From positions 62,001 through 126,000 of the forward strand of contig DEJS01000019.1 of NCBI GenBank assembly GCA_002353485.1: a DNA stretch of 64,000 bases. The letters are read 5' to 3'. Below the pieces are notes generated by a model. That model saw nothing but the letters and a program-made list of their open reading frames with translations, was not told the origin of the DNA and searched no databases. Below are positions 25,275-34,700 of this stretch, piece after piece. Each line of letters starts with the position of its first letter. The first letter of the stretch is position 1. This DNA is from Prevotella sp. UBA2742. Lineage in GTDB: Bacteria > Bacteroidota > Bacteroidia > Bacteroidales > Bacteroidaceae. Both the position numbers and the translations under genes were made by a program.

Positions 25275-26873
25275 TCACTTAATAAGGTTTCCCAGGATGT
25301 CGCGGGTGAGCTCCTTGGTGATGGTGCGGGTGGCTGCCGAGGTGGCATTCTTTACGACGCGCTCCTTGGCCGAGGTGCGGCTCTTTGACTTCTTGCCGCT
25401 GACCTTCTCGCTGACCCAGGCGCCAAGGATGGTGGCCAGGGTGGAGGTGACGGCCGTCATGATGGCCTTCAGCACCTTCGACATCATGCCGGGCTTCTTC
25501 TTCTCTTCCTTCTCGGTGGGCTCAGTGGGTTCGGTGGGTGTCGTGGCTTCTGCCTCGGCAAGTTGGCGCTCGGCTTCTTGCATCAGTACTTCGAAGGCAC
25601 TCTCGCGGTCGACGGGCGTGTCGTACTTGCCGTAGATGTCGCTCTGCTTGATGAGGTCAAGGCGCTGGCCCTCGCTGATGGCTCCTATCTGCGACAGCGG
25701 GAAGAGTACCTTGGCGCGCTCAACGACGCTGGGAGCACCCTTCTCGTCAAGGAAGGAGACGAGGGCTTCGCCGGTTTCGAGGTTCATAATGGCCTCGTCG
25801 GTCTTGAAGTCGGGATTGGCACGGAAGGTGTCGGCAGCGGTCTTGACGGCTTTCTGGTCTTTCGGCGTGTAGGCACGAAGGGCGTGCTGTACGCGGTTGC
25901 CTAACTGACCGAGGATGTTCTCGGGAATGTCCGTAGGGCTCTGCGTGATGAAGTAGATGCCCACGCCCTTTGAGCGGATGAGGCGGATGACCTGTTCTAT
26001 CTTGTCAAGCAGGGCTTTCGAGGTGTCGGTGAACAGCATGTGGGCCTCGTCGAAGAAGAAAACCAGCTTGGGCTGGGGCAGGTCGCCCACCTCGGGCAGG
26101 GTGGAGTAGAGCTCGCTGAGCAGCCAGAGCAGGAAGGTGGAGTAGAGCTTGGGCTGCAGCATCAGGCGGTCGGCGGCCAGGACGTTCATTATACCCTTGC
26201 GGCCTGAGGCTGCGGTACTGTCGGGCACCGTCTGCAGCAGGTCCATGATGTCGAAGGCGGGCTCGCCGAAGAAACGGTCGGCTCCTTGTTGTTCCAGCTG
26301 CAGCAGGGCGCGCTGGATGGCACCAATGGTCTGGACGGAGATGTTGCCATACTTCGTCGTGTATTGCTTGGCGTTCTTGGACACCCAGTCAAGCATGGAG
26401 CGCAGGTCCTTGATGTCGATGAGCAGCAGTCCGCGCTCGTCGGCGATGCGGAAGACGATGTTGAGCACGCCGTCCTGTGTGTCGTTCAGCGACATGAGGC
26501 GTGAGAGCAGTTGCGGACCCATCTGTGAGATGGTGGCACGCATGGGGTGACCCTGTTCGCCATAGACGTCGAAGAAACGCACGGGGCAGGCCTGGAACTC
26601 TGGGCTTTCGAGGCCGAACTCTGGCAGGCGCTTCTCGATGAAACCCGACATCTTGCCTGGCTGTGAGATGCCTGACAGGTCGCCCTTCATGTCGGCCATG
26701 AAGCAGGGAACACCGGCCTGACAGAAGGTCTCGGCCATCACCTGAAGGGTGACGGTCTTACCCGTGCCGGTAGCACCGGCTATCAGTCCGTGGCGGTTGG
26801 CCATCTTACCTTGGATGGAAAGCGCTCCGTTGGAGCAGTGGGCAATGTAAAAGCCCCGTTCTTTGTCGTACAT
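25275..26873 (-). CDS. HerA-like helicase/ATPase (DUF853 family)
   Basis: 532 aa. Walker A GATGTGKT is at 33-40, followed by FMADMKGDLSGISQPGK, the second acidic motif LVFFFDEAHMLFTD, and IYFITQSPTDIPENILGQLGNRVQHALR. This matches the DUF853 group of HerA/FtsK-type hexameric ATPases. The C-terminal 100 residues are Lys/Ser/Thr-rich with a hydrophobic stretch (ALKAIMTAVTSTLATILGAW), hinting at membrane association. It has its own promoter, divergent from the thioredoxin-esterase gene. Cellular role not established. Confidence 0.88.
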   Translation of the reverse strand: MYDKERGFYIAHCSNGALSIQGKMANRHGLIAGATGTGKTVTLQVMAETFCQAGVPCFMADMKGDLSGISQPGKMSGFIEKRLPEFGLESPEFQACPVRFFDVYGEQGHPMRATISQMGPQLLSRLMSLNDTQDGVLNIVFRIADERGLLLIDIKDLRSMLDWVSKNAKQYTTKYGNISVQTIGAIQRALLQLEQQGADRFFGEPAFDIMDLLQTVPDSTAASGRKGIMNVLAADRLMLQPKLYSTFLLWLLSELYSTLPEVGDLPQPKLVFFFDEAHMLFTDTSKALLDKIEQVIRLIRSKGVGIYFITQSPTDIPENILGQLGNRVQHALRAYTPKDQKAVKTAADTFRANPDFKTDEAIMNLETGEALVSFLDEKGAPSVVERAKVLFPLSQIGAISEGQRLDLIKQSDIYGKYDTPVDRESAFEVLMQEAERQLAEAEATTPTEPTEPTEKEEKKKPGMMSKVLKAIMTAVTSTLATILGAWVSEKVSGKKSKSRTSAKERVVKNATSAATRTITKELTRDILGNLIK

Positions 26874-26901
26874 AATCTGGAAAGGTTTTGTTATTTTTCG
26901 G

Positions 26902-26909
26902 CAAAGATA
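26902..26909 (-). promoter_or_regulatory. -7 box TATCTTTG of the HerA-like gene
   Basis: 29 nt before the ATG at 26873. Together with the plus-strand box at 26954 it forms a near-symmetric divergent pair: both read AATTATTTCGTA or AATAATTTCGTA just upstream of CTTTG. Confidence 0.7.
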
Positions 26910-26953
26910 CGAAATTATTCACAATCTGCTGCGCTTTATTGGTAATTATTTCG

Positions 26954-26961
26954 TACCTTTG
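26954..26961 (+). promoter_or_regulatory. -7 box TACCTTTG of the thioredoxin-esterase gene
   Basis: 22 nt before the ATG at 26984; a longer reading from 26888 starts upstream of the promoter and is excluded. Confidence 0.7.
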
Positions 26962-26983
26962 GGCAAAAATTGTACGATTACTT

Positions 26984-28291
26984 ATGAAGAAACTCATGTT
27001 TTTTGTCTTGCTGGTGGCGGCAACCACGGCAAAGGCACAGTTCGGACCCGAGCCGGACTTTGACGCGAAGTATGCAACGGAATTGGTGAAGGCGGGCACG
27101 CAGGCTCCCGACTTCAAGATGAAGACTATTGACGGTAAGACGTTCCAGCTGTCAAAGTTGAAGGGGCGTACCGTGGTATTGGACTTCTGGGCTTCGTGGT
27201 GTCCTGACTGCAGGAAGGATGCTCCGGAGGTGGTGCGTATGCAGCAGGAATACGGTCCGCAGGGAGTGGAGTTCGTGGGTGTGTCGATGGATACCGATGT
27301 GGAGGCTTGGCGTAAGGCGTGTGAGAAGTATGGTATCAGGTACACGCAGGTGTCGGAGCTGAAGAAGTTTAAGGAGACGGATATTGCCAAGGCGTACGGC
27401 GTGAGGTGGATTCCCTCGATGGTGGTTATCGACAGGGAAGGCAAGGTGGCGCTGTCGACGGTGCTGACCTACAAGGTAGACAAATACCTGAAGGAGCTGC
27501 GCCCCACGGGCTTTAAGCCCCAGCATGAGCGTGTCACCATTGACGGCGACCACGGACGGCTGGCCGCCATCATTCAGAAGCCTGAGCTGAAGCAGGGCGA
27601 GCAATGCCCGATGGTGGTGTTCTGTCATGGATTCGGTGGCAGGAAGGAGGGTGCGCTGTTTGAGCTTATCACCGACTCGCTGCAAAAGCATGGCGTCGCA
27701 AGCATCCGCTTTGACTTTAACGCTCATGGTGAGAGTGAGGGTAAGTTTGAGGATATGACGGTGCCCAACGAGATAGTGGACGCGAAGAAGGTGGTGGAGT
27801 ATGTGCGCGACTTGCGCTACGTGTCGAAGGTGGCCCTGGTGGGCCATTCGCAGGGTGGCGTGGTAGCCGCCATGACGGCAGGTGAGCTTGCTGAGGCTGG
27901 TGAGAGCGTTGCTGCTGTTGCCTTGATGGCTCCTGCTGCCGTCTTGCGCGACGATGCCATTCGCGGGTCGACGTTTGGTAAGCAGTATAACCCGCTGGAC
28001 CCGCCGGAGTATGTAGAGCTGTGGGGACCTGGGCAGCACCTGGGACGTAATTATATCAAGTCAGCCTTCTCGCTGCCCATATATGAGACGGCTGCTAAGT
28101 ATCAGGGACCAGCCTTTGTCATTCATGGCAATGCCGACCGTGTGGTGCCTTACACCTACGGGTTGCGCTTCCACCAGCAATGGAAGGGCTCGGAGTTTGT
28201 CATGCAGGAATACTTCGACCACGGGTTCTCGCAGAACGTTTATCGTACTACCGACTACGTTACCGATTTTCTTTTGAGAACGCTGAAATAA
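26984..28291 (+). CDS. Secreted TlpA-like thioredoxin domain fused to alpha/beta-hydrolase (esterase)
   Basis: 435 aa. Signal peptide MKKLMFFVLLVAATTAKAQ. Residues about 35-165 form a TlpA/AhpC-TSA thioredoxin domain with the redox motif WCPDC in FWASWCPDCRKDAPEV. Residues about 180-435 form an alpha/beta hydrolase: HGFGG oxyanion region, nucleophile Ser in GHSQGG, Asp in GNADRVVP, His in FDHGFS. The esterase half resembles cinnamoyl/feruloyl esterases of gut bacteria. Both domains seem intact. The fused protein should act in the periplasm or on the surface. How the redox domain helps the esterase is not clear. Confidence 0.88.
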   Translation: MKKLMFFVLLVAATTAKAQFGPEPDFDAKYATELVKAGTQAPDFKMKTIDGKTFQLSKLKGRTVVLDFWASWCPDCRKDAPEVVRMQQEYGPQGVEFVGVSMDTDVEAWRKACEKYGIRYTQVSELKKFKETDIAKAYGVRWIPSMVVIDREGKVALSTVLTYKVDKYLKELRPTGFKPQHERVTIDGDHGRLAAIIQKPELKQGEQCPMVVFCHGFGGRKEGALFELITDSLQKHGVASIRFDFNAHGESEGKFEDMTVPNEIVDAKKVVEYVRDLRYVSKVALVGHSQGGVVAAMTAGELAEAGESVAAVALMAPAAVLRDDAIRGSTFGKQYNPLDPPEYVELWGPGQHLGRNYIKSAFSLPIYETAAKYQGPAFVIHGNADRVVPYTYGLRFHQQWKGSEFVMQEYFDHGFSQNVYRTTDYVTDFLLRTLK

Positions 28292-28320
28292 ACAAGGGGC
28301 TTCAGAACGAAGCCCTTTGT
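28292..28320 (+). terminator. Terminator after the thioredoxin-esterase gene
   Basis: Arms 28292-28303 and 28309-28320 pair over 12 bp with one G-T wobble, directly after the TAA. The upstream arm begins with A-rich sequence, so it may also serve alaS on the minus strand. Confidence 0.75.
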
Positions 28321-28357
28321 TGGTGTTTATTGGTCTACAGGTATAATGGTCTTATTC

Positions 28358-31063
28358 CTATAGGTTTGCCAATTCAATCACTTTGTCTATGGCAGCGGTG
28401 AGCCCTTCGGGGTTTTTACCGCCGGCCTGGGCATAGTGGGGCTGACCTCCACCGCCGCCCTGGATGAGTTTGGCAGCCTCGCGAATCATCTGACCGGCAT
28501 TCAGCTGGTGGTCGTTCACAAGGTCGTCGCTCATCATGATGGTAAGCATGGGCTTGTCCTGGAACTTGGAGCCGATGACGCAGAGCAGCGGAGCTTCGAC
28601 GGCAGCACGCAGCTGGAAGACGAGGTCCTTGACCTGGGCGGGCTGGGCCTCGATGACGCGCGTAATGACGTTGACGCCGTTCTGGGTGTGAATCTCGGTC
28701 AGCAGGTATTGCTTCATGCGCTCCACGGCCTGAGCCTGGAACTGCTCTATCTCCTTCTTCATCGTGTCGTGCTCGCTGACGAACTTCTGAATGGCACCTT
28801 CCAGGTCCTTGGCATTGTTGAAGAATGCACGGACGGCCTTCAGGTGGTCCTCCATGGCGTACAGCAGGTCCTCGCATTCGCGGCCTGTCTTGGCCTCGAT
28901 ACGACGGATGCCGGCTGCCACACTGCTCTCTGAGATAATCTTGAAGAAGCCGATGCGGCCCGTGCTGGAAGCATGGATACCACCGCAGAACTCGCATGAC
29001 GGACCGAAACGTACCACGCGCACCTTGTCGCCGTACTTCTCGCCAAAGAGGGCAATGGCACCTAACTTCTTGGCTTCGTCGAAGGGCACGTCGCGGTGCT
29101 CGTCGAGGGGAATGTCCTGACGAATCATGTCGTTCACCATGCGCTCTACCTGGCGTAGTTCTTCATCGGTTACTTTCTGGAAATGAGAGAAGTCAAAGCG
29201 TAGTGTGTCGGGCGAGACGAATGAGCCCTTCTGCTCTACATGGTCGCCTAAGACCTGCTTCAGGGCATAGTCCAGCAGGTGGGTGGCTGTATGATTGGCG
29301 GCCGAGCTGGCGCGTTTGTCGGTGTCTACACAGGCCATGAACTCAGCTGAGGGGTCTTTGGGCAGTTGCTTGACGATATGGACAGACTGGTTGTTCTCGC
29401 GCTTGGTGTCGATAATTTCGATGGTTTCGTTCTCGTTTACCAGTACGCCCTGGTCGCCTACCTGGCCGCCCATCTCGCCATAGAACGGCGTGTTGTCGAG
29501 CACCAGCTCGTAGAATTCGGCTTTCTTCTGAGTGACTTTGCGGTAGCGCAGGATGTGGCAACTGTATTCGGTGTAGTCGTAGCCCACGAACTGCTGTTCT
29601 CTCTGCGAGAGTGTGGCGTTGCAATCAGTGCCAGTGGCAGAATCGCCGGCCACGGTGACCCAGTCGCTGTTCTCTACCTGGGCGGCGTTACGGGCGCGCT
29701 CCTTCTGCTTCTGCATCTCGACGTTGAACTGTTGCTCGTCTACCGTAAAGCCGTTCTCGCGGCAGATAAGCTCTGTCAGGTCGAGGGGGAAACCGTAGGT
29801 GTCGAACAGACGGAAGGCCTGTACGCCGTCCAGTTCTGTCTTGCCTTGGGCCTTCAGGTCGGCCATGGCCTTGTCGAGCATGGAGATACCCTTGTCCAGG
29901 GTGCGCAGGAATGAGTCTTCCTCTTCTTTGATGACCTTGGTGATGAGCATCTGCTGGGCCTTCAGCTCGGGGAAGGCGTCGCCCATCTCGTGGACCAGTG
30001 TGGGTACGAGCTTATAGAGGAATCCGTCCTTCTGGTTGAGGAACGTGTAGGCATAGCGTACGGCACGGCGCAGGATGCGACGGATGACGTAGCCGGCCTT
30101 GGCATTCGAGGGCAGCTGGCCGTCGGCAATGGAGAAGCTGACGGCGCGCAGGTGGTCGGCACAGACGCGCATGGCGACGTTGATGTCGTTCTGAGTATCC
30201 GAGTTACTCTGAGTACTCTGGCTCTCTTCCTCGGAGGTTGTATATTTCAGTCCGGTAATCTGCTCCTCGGCCTTGATGATGGGCTGGAAGACGTCGGTGT
30301 CGTAGTTGGAGTGCTTGCCCTGCAGCATGCGCACCAGACGCTCGAAACCCATGCCGGTGTCGATGACATTCATGGACAGTTTCTCCAGTGTGCCGTCGGC
30401 CTTGCGGTTATACTGCATGAACACGAGGTTCCATATCTCGATGACCTGCGGGTGATCCTTGTTGACCAGTTCACGTCCCGTGGGGCCGTTCTTCTTCTCC
30501 TCCTCGGTACGTGAGTCGACGTGTATCTCTGAGCACGGACCGCAGGGCCCCGTGTCGCCCATCTCCCAGAAGTTGTCGTGCTTGTTGCCGTTGATGATGT
30601 GGTCGGCAGGGACGTGCTTGAGCCAGTAGCCGGCGGCTTCGTCGTCGCGCTCCAAGCCTTCGGAGGGGTCACCCTCGAAGACGGTGACATAGAGATCCTT
30701 GGGGTCGAGCTTCAGCACATCGACCAGGTATTCCCATGCCATGTCGATGGCACCCTCCTTGAAGTAGTCGCCGAACGACCAGTTGCCCAGCATCTCGAAC
30801 ATGGTGTGGTGGTAGGTGTCGTGGCCTACCTCTTCCAGGTCGTTGTGCTTACCGCTGACGCGCAGACACTTCTGGGTGTCGGCACGCCGGCGCGGCTCGG
30901 GGTCGCGTGTACCTAATATGATATCCTTCCACTGGTTCATGCCCGCGTTGGTGAACATCAGCGTGGGGTCGTCCTTGATGACCATCGGTGCAGAGGGCAC
31001 GATGGCATGTTGCTTCGACTCGAAGAACTTCTTGAATGAGTCGCGAATCTCGTTGGCTGTCAT
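28358..31063 (-). CDS. alaS: Alanyl-tRNA synthetase
   Basis: 901 aa. Class II core motifs are at the N-terminus (MTANEIRDSFKKFFESKQH, PTLMFTNAGMNQWKD, CGPCSEIHVD). The editing domain has NHTATHLLDYALKQVLG and CEFCGGIHASSTGRIG, and the C-terminal domain ends GGGGGQPHYAQAGGK. It charges tRNA-Ala with alanine. Odd point: a low-complexity Ser/Gln/Thr-rich insertion (EEESQSTQSNSDTQND) near residue 280-295, encoded by imperfect 9-bp repeats at about 30190-30232. It has its own promoter. Confidence 0.97.
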   Translation of the reverse strand: MTANEIRDSFKKFFESKQHAIVPSAPMVIKDDPTLMFTNAGMNQWKDIILGTRDPEPRRRADTQKCLRVSGKHNDLEEVGHDTYHHTMFEMLGNWSFGDYFKEGAIDMAWEYLVDVLKLDPKDLYVTVFEGDPSEGLERDDEAAGYWLKHVPADHIINGNKHDNFWEMGDTGPCGPCSEIHVDSRTEEEKKNGPTGRELVNKDHPQVIEIWNLVFMQYNRKADGTLEKLSMNVIDTGMGFERLVRMLQGKHSNYDTDVFQPIIKAEEQITGLKYTTSEEESQSTQSNSDTQNDINVAMRVCADHLRAVSFSIADGQLPSNAKAGYVIRRILRRAVRYAYTFLNQKDGFLYKLVPTLVHEMGDAFPELKAQQMLITKVIKEEEDSFLRTLDKGISMLDKAMADLKAQGKTELDGVQAFRLFDTYGFPLDLTELICRENGFTVDEQQFNVEMQKQKERARNAAQVENSDWVTVAGDSATGTDCNATLSQREQQFVGYDYTEYSCHILRYRKVTQKKAEFYELVLDNTPFYGEMGGQVGDQGVLVNENETIEIIDTKRENNQSVHIVKQLPKDPSAEFMACVDTDKRASSAANHTATHLLDYALKQVLGDHVEQKGSFVSPDTLRFDFSHFQKVTDEELRQVERMVNDMIRQDIPLDEHRDVPFDEAKKLGAIALFGEKYGDKVRVVRFGPSCEFCGGIHASSTGRIGFFKIISESSVAAGIRRIEAKTGRECEDLLYAMEDHLKAVRAFFNNAKDLEGAIQKFVSEHDTMKKEIEQFQAQAVERMKQYLLTEIHTQNGVNVITRVIEAQPAQVKDLVFQLRAAVEAPLLCVIGSKFQDKPMLTIMMSDDLVNDHQLNAGQMIREAAKLIQGGGGGQPHYAQAGGKNPEGLTAAIDKVIELANL

Positions 31064-31106
31064 TTCTCTTACTATTTTGACGATTTACTATTTACTCTTT
31101 GGGGTG

Positions 31107-31114
31107 CAAAGGTA
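31107..31114 (-). promoter_or_regulatory. alaS: -7 box TACCTTTG of alaS
   Basis: Perfect match 43 nt before the alaS ATG. The remaining 31115-31240 between the divergent promoters holds no ORF. Confidence 0.7.
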
Positions 31115-31240
31115 CGAAATAAATATGAATTACGCGTCATTCCGTTAGAATTATTTCGTCGCCTGCCCTGAATTTGCCGACAGTATGACGGGTGCTAAAA
31201 AATAATTGCCCAAGCATGTGGCGGATTGTGAATTATTTCG

Positions 31241-31248
31241 TATCTTTG
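31241..31248 (+). promoter_or_regulatory. -7 box TATCTTTG of the MerR-type gene
   Basis: 27 nt before the ATG at 31276. It is preceded by GAATTATTTCG, the same upstream context as at 26902 and 26954. Confidence 0.7.
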
Positions 31249-31275
31249 CAGCAACAAAATTAAAGAATCATCGTC

Positions 31276-31626
31276 ATGGCACTGAACTTAGACAAGAACC
31301 TTAAGCGTTACTTCAGCATCCGCGAGGTGGCTGAGATGTTCGGACTCAATGAAAGTACGCTACGCTATTGGGAGCAGGAATTTCCCTATTTGAAGCCCAA
31401 GACCAGTGGCCCGGCCAGGATACGCCAGTATCAGGAGAAGGACATTGAGCAGATACGTCTGATACATAATCTGGTGAAGGTGCGTGGCTTTAAGCTGGCT
31501 GCTGCCAAGAAGATTATCAACAGCAACCGTAACGGGGCAGACCGCAAGGCCGAGGTGCTGACGCGCCTCTTGGAAGTTCGCTCCGAACTACAGGCATTAA
31601 AGAAACAGATGGACTACCTGCAATAG
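31276..31626 (+). CDS. MerR-family transcriptional regulator
   Basis: 116 aa. The N-terminal winged helix (KRYFSIREVAEMFGLNESTL, then RYWEQEFPYLKPK) and the arm RQYQEKDIEQIRLIHNLVK are of MerR type. The C-terminal 40 residues form a short coiled coil for dimerisation, with no ligand-binding domain and no metal-binding cysteines. This short form is conserved in Bacteroidetes, but its targets are unknown to me. Confidence 0.9.
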   Translation: MALNLDKNLKRYFSIREVAEMFGLNESTLRYWEQEFPYLKPKTSGPARIRQYQEKDIEQIRLIHNLVKVRGFKLAAAKKIINSNRNGADRKAEVLTRLLEVRSELQALKKQMDYLQ

Positions 31627-31642
31627 TAGTCCATCTGTTTCT

Positions 31643-31761
31643 TACCTTGGGCAAACCTTTACTTCCCTCGGAGCAAACCTTGACTTTCCCTTTGGCAAAC
31701 CTTTACTTTCCTCGAAGCAAACCCTGACTTTCCCCAGGGCAAACCTAAAGTTTGCCCTGGG
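31643..31761. repeat. Five tandem 22-bp repeats with GCAAACC core (array 1)
   Basis: GCAAAC starts exactly at 31651, 31673, 31695, 31717 and 31739. Read on the minus strand the unit is GGTTTGCCnnAGGnAAAGTnAA, the same family as the array at 53548. Each unit holds an imperfect dyad (TTTnCC...GGnAAA). It fills the space between the convergent MerR and tricorn-like genes. Confidence 0.88.
31733..31761. terminator. Hairpin at the end of the 22-bp array
   Basis: CCCAGGGCAAAC (31733-31744) pairs perfectly with GTTTGCCCTGGG (31750-31761), 13 bp after the stop of the minus-strand protease gene and facing the end of the MerR gene. A bidirectional terminator is likely though no long T-run follows. Confidence 0.65.
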
Positions 31762-31773
31762 TGCTATTTCCGC

Positions 31774-34700
31774 CTACTTCATCATCTCGCGGACGGCAGC
31801 CTCCAGCTGCGGGTCGCGGCCGTTGATGTAGTCTTCGGGCGTGTTGTACACCTCGACGTCAGGAAACAGTTCCATGTTCTCCATGTATCGGCCTTGCATG
31901 TCCTTCTTGCCTACCTGAGGGATGCCGAATACCAAGGTGTCGTCCATCAGAGTCTCCCACCATACGGAGGTAGCCGTTCCTGCCACGGCACTGCCGATAA
32001 GCGGACCGATGCCCAGTTCGCGGAATACCCATGGGAATCCGCTGCCGTTGGAGTAGCAGTCTTCGTTCATCAGCACGCACGACTTACCCACCCATTTGTT
32101 CAGGGGGTCACGTCCAACGTATTTGCCGCGTGGCACGAAGTTATGGTACAGACGTCCGCTCAGCAGTGTACACAGGTCGTCGTGCAGCCAACCGCCGCCA
32201 TTGTACCGTTCGTCCACGATGCAGGCCTTACGGTTGCGGTTCTTGTCGTTCAGTAGTTCGCTGTACACCTCGCGGAAGCCGGCACTGTTCATCGACTTGA
32301 TGTGTACGTAAGCTACCTGCCCGCCCGACAGACTGTCTACCAGCTGTCGGTTACGGTCTACCCATCGCTTGTAGATGATGTTATTGAGCTGTGACTGCGT
32401 GATGGGCTTGACGACTACACTGAACGTCGAAGTACTGTTCGGCTTGCGTACGGTGACGCGTACAGGTCTGCCGGCCTTTCCTTCCAGCATCCAGTTATAG
32501 TCCTGGCCAGCCTTGATGGCGTTGCCGTCAATCTCGGTGATGACGCAGCCGGCCGTCACGCCGGTATTCCTGACAGCAAAGGGGCCGCGCTTGATGACTT
32601 CCTGCACCAGCAGTCCATCGCCGTCGTACGTCGGGTCAAGGAATAGTCCCAGGTTTGCCGTGCGCAGTGCTGCTGACTCAGGATAGTAGCGGGCACCGGT
32701 GTGCGAACCGTTCAGCTCGCCCAGCATCTCGCCCAGCATGTCGCGGAAGTCGTAGTTGTTGTTGATGTGGGGCAGGAAACGCTCGTAAGTCTTACGGTAG
32801 CCCTCCCAGTCGATGCCGTGGATATGCTCGTCGTAGAATTTGTCCTTCACCTGACGCCATACGTGGTCGAACAGGTATTGGCGCTCCTGATAGGGTTGCC
32901 AGCAGAAGGGGGCCTCGAAGCTCACAGACTCCTTCTTGCCCTTTCCGATGTCCAGCTTCTGTATGCCTTCTGCAAGCAGGAAGAGGTGCTTGAAACCCTT
33001 GTCGGCTTCCATGTGGGCACGTCCTACGTTCTTCATCACCAGCTCGGTCTTCTTCTCGCGCAGGTTATGCATCCACAGGTCGTGATTGTCCTCAAAGGCT
33101 GCCTGATAGTAAAGCGTGTCACCGCCAGGCGAGAGGATGGCATCGCCCAGATGGCTTGAGTTGGCCGTCAGTCGTAGTATGCGGTCGCGGGCATTCTCCA
33201 GGTCGAAACTCAGCACAGGGACAGCAGGCTCTACGGCCTTTTTGCCGTCCTTGCCCTTCTTTCCCTTCTTGCCGTCCTTGTCATCCTTGGCGGCATTGTC
33301 CTTCTTTGCCTCCTTCTCTGCTTGTTCCGCACGTTCCTTCTCCTCCTTCGTCATGCGGAAGCGCTCGTAGGCATCCAGGTCGAAGAACATGATGTAGACG
33401 TCCTCCTCGGCGCCCCAGCTGCCATGGCTGCGGTAGCCGGCACGGTCGCTCTCATAGATGATGGCCTTGCCGCCCAGCACCCATTTGGCATTCGAGTCGC
33501 TATAGCCGCTATTGGTCAGGTTGTGCACCTCGCCACTGCCGTCAGCCTTCACCAAAGCCACGTCAGGACTATGCCAGCCGCCCACGCCGATGTAGCTGCT
33601 CAGCAGCCACCGGCTGTCGGGGCTCCACTCGAACCACAGGTCGCCGTCGGTATAGCTGAACTGGTACTTCCCGTCCAGCACCGTGCGTACGGCCTTGGTC
33701 TGCAGGTTCATCACGCGCAGGTCGCCACGGTCTTCGAAGAAGGCTATCTCCTTACCGTCAGGACTGAATTTAGGCTGCTGCGACGTCAGCGTAGTCTGTG
33801 TAAGCCGGTCCTCTGTCAGTTCGGTGGCATAGGCAAACTCCTTCTCCTGCTTGTCCTTGATGGTGGTACGGTAAATCTGCCAGCAGCCATTACGCTCGGC
33901 ACTGTACACCAGACTGCGCCCATCGGGTGCGAAGCTCAGGTCGCGCTCCTGCTCCGGAGTGTTCGTCACCTGACGTGTGGTCTTGTAGTCGATGGAAGTC
34001 ACGTAGACATCGCCGTGCAGGATAAAGGCCACCTCTTTGTTCTTGGGCGACAGGCAAATCTCTGTAGCCCCCCTGGTCTTTATGCTGCGCACAAGGTCCT
34101 TGTCGTTACGGTCGGCCACAATGCTGATGCTGACTTTCTGCTCCTGTCCGTTCCTGTTGGTATATATCTCGCCGTCGTAGCCATAGCACAGCGTGCCGTC
34201 CTTGGCAATGGTGAGATAGCGTACGGGATTCTTCTCGTGGCGTGTCACCTGCTGTTCGTTGCCGCCGTCAAGGGCGCGTTTCCACACGTTGAAGGTGCCG
34301 TCCTTCTCGCTCAGATAGTAGAACGACTGTCCGTCAGGCGTCCACACCGGGTTGCGGTCCTCGCCTCGGAAGGTGGTCAGACGGCTGAACCGTCGGGCAC
34401 TCTCGGGACCGTCGGCTCCCTTCATCAGCCAGATGTCGCGCGTAATGGCACTCTGGTGGTGCTTGCGGAAGACGTCCTCGTAGCCCTTCACGTCATGGTA
34501 CAGTATGTCGCCCTGGGCGTTGATGCTGATGTCCTGCATGGTGATGAGCGAAAACAGTCGGGGCCTGCCGCCATCAGTGCTTACCTCGTAGACCTGCGGA
34601 AATACCGACTCGGGCAGCAGACTTGCCTGCGCCGTAGGCATCAGGGCACTGCTGAACAGAATGCTTCCGTTGTCCTTGAAGGCAATAGGGGTCTCGCTTC

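Noticed and set aside
31643..31761. CRISPR array
   Set aside because: Units of 22 bp follow each other without unique spacers and no cas gene is near.
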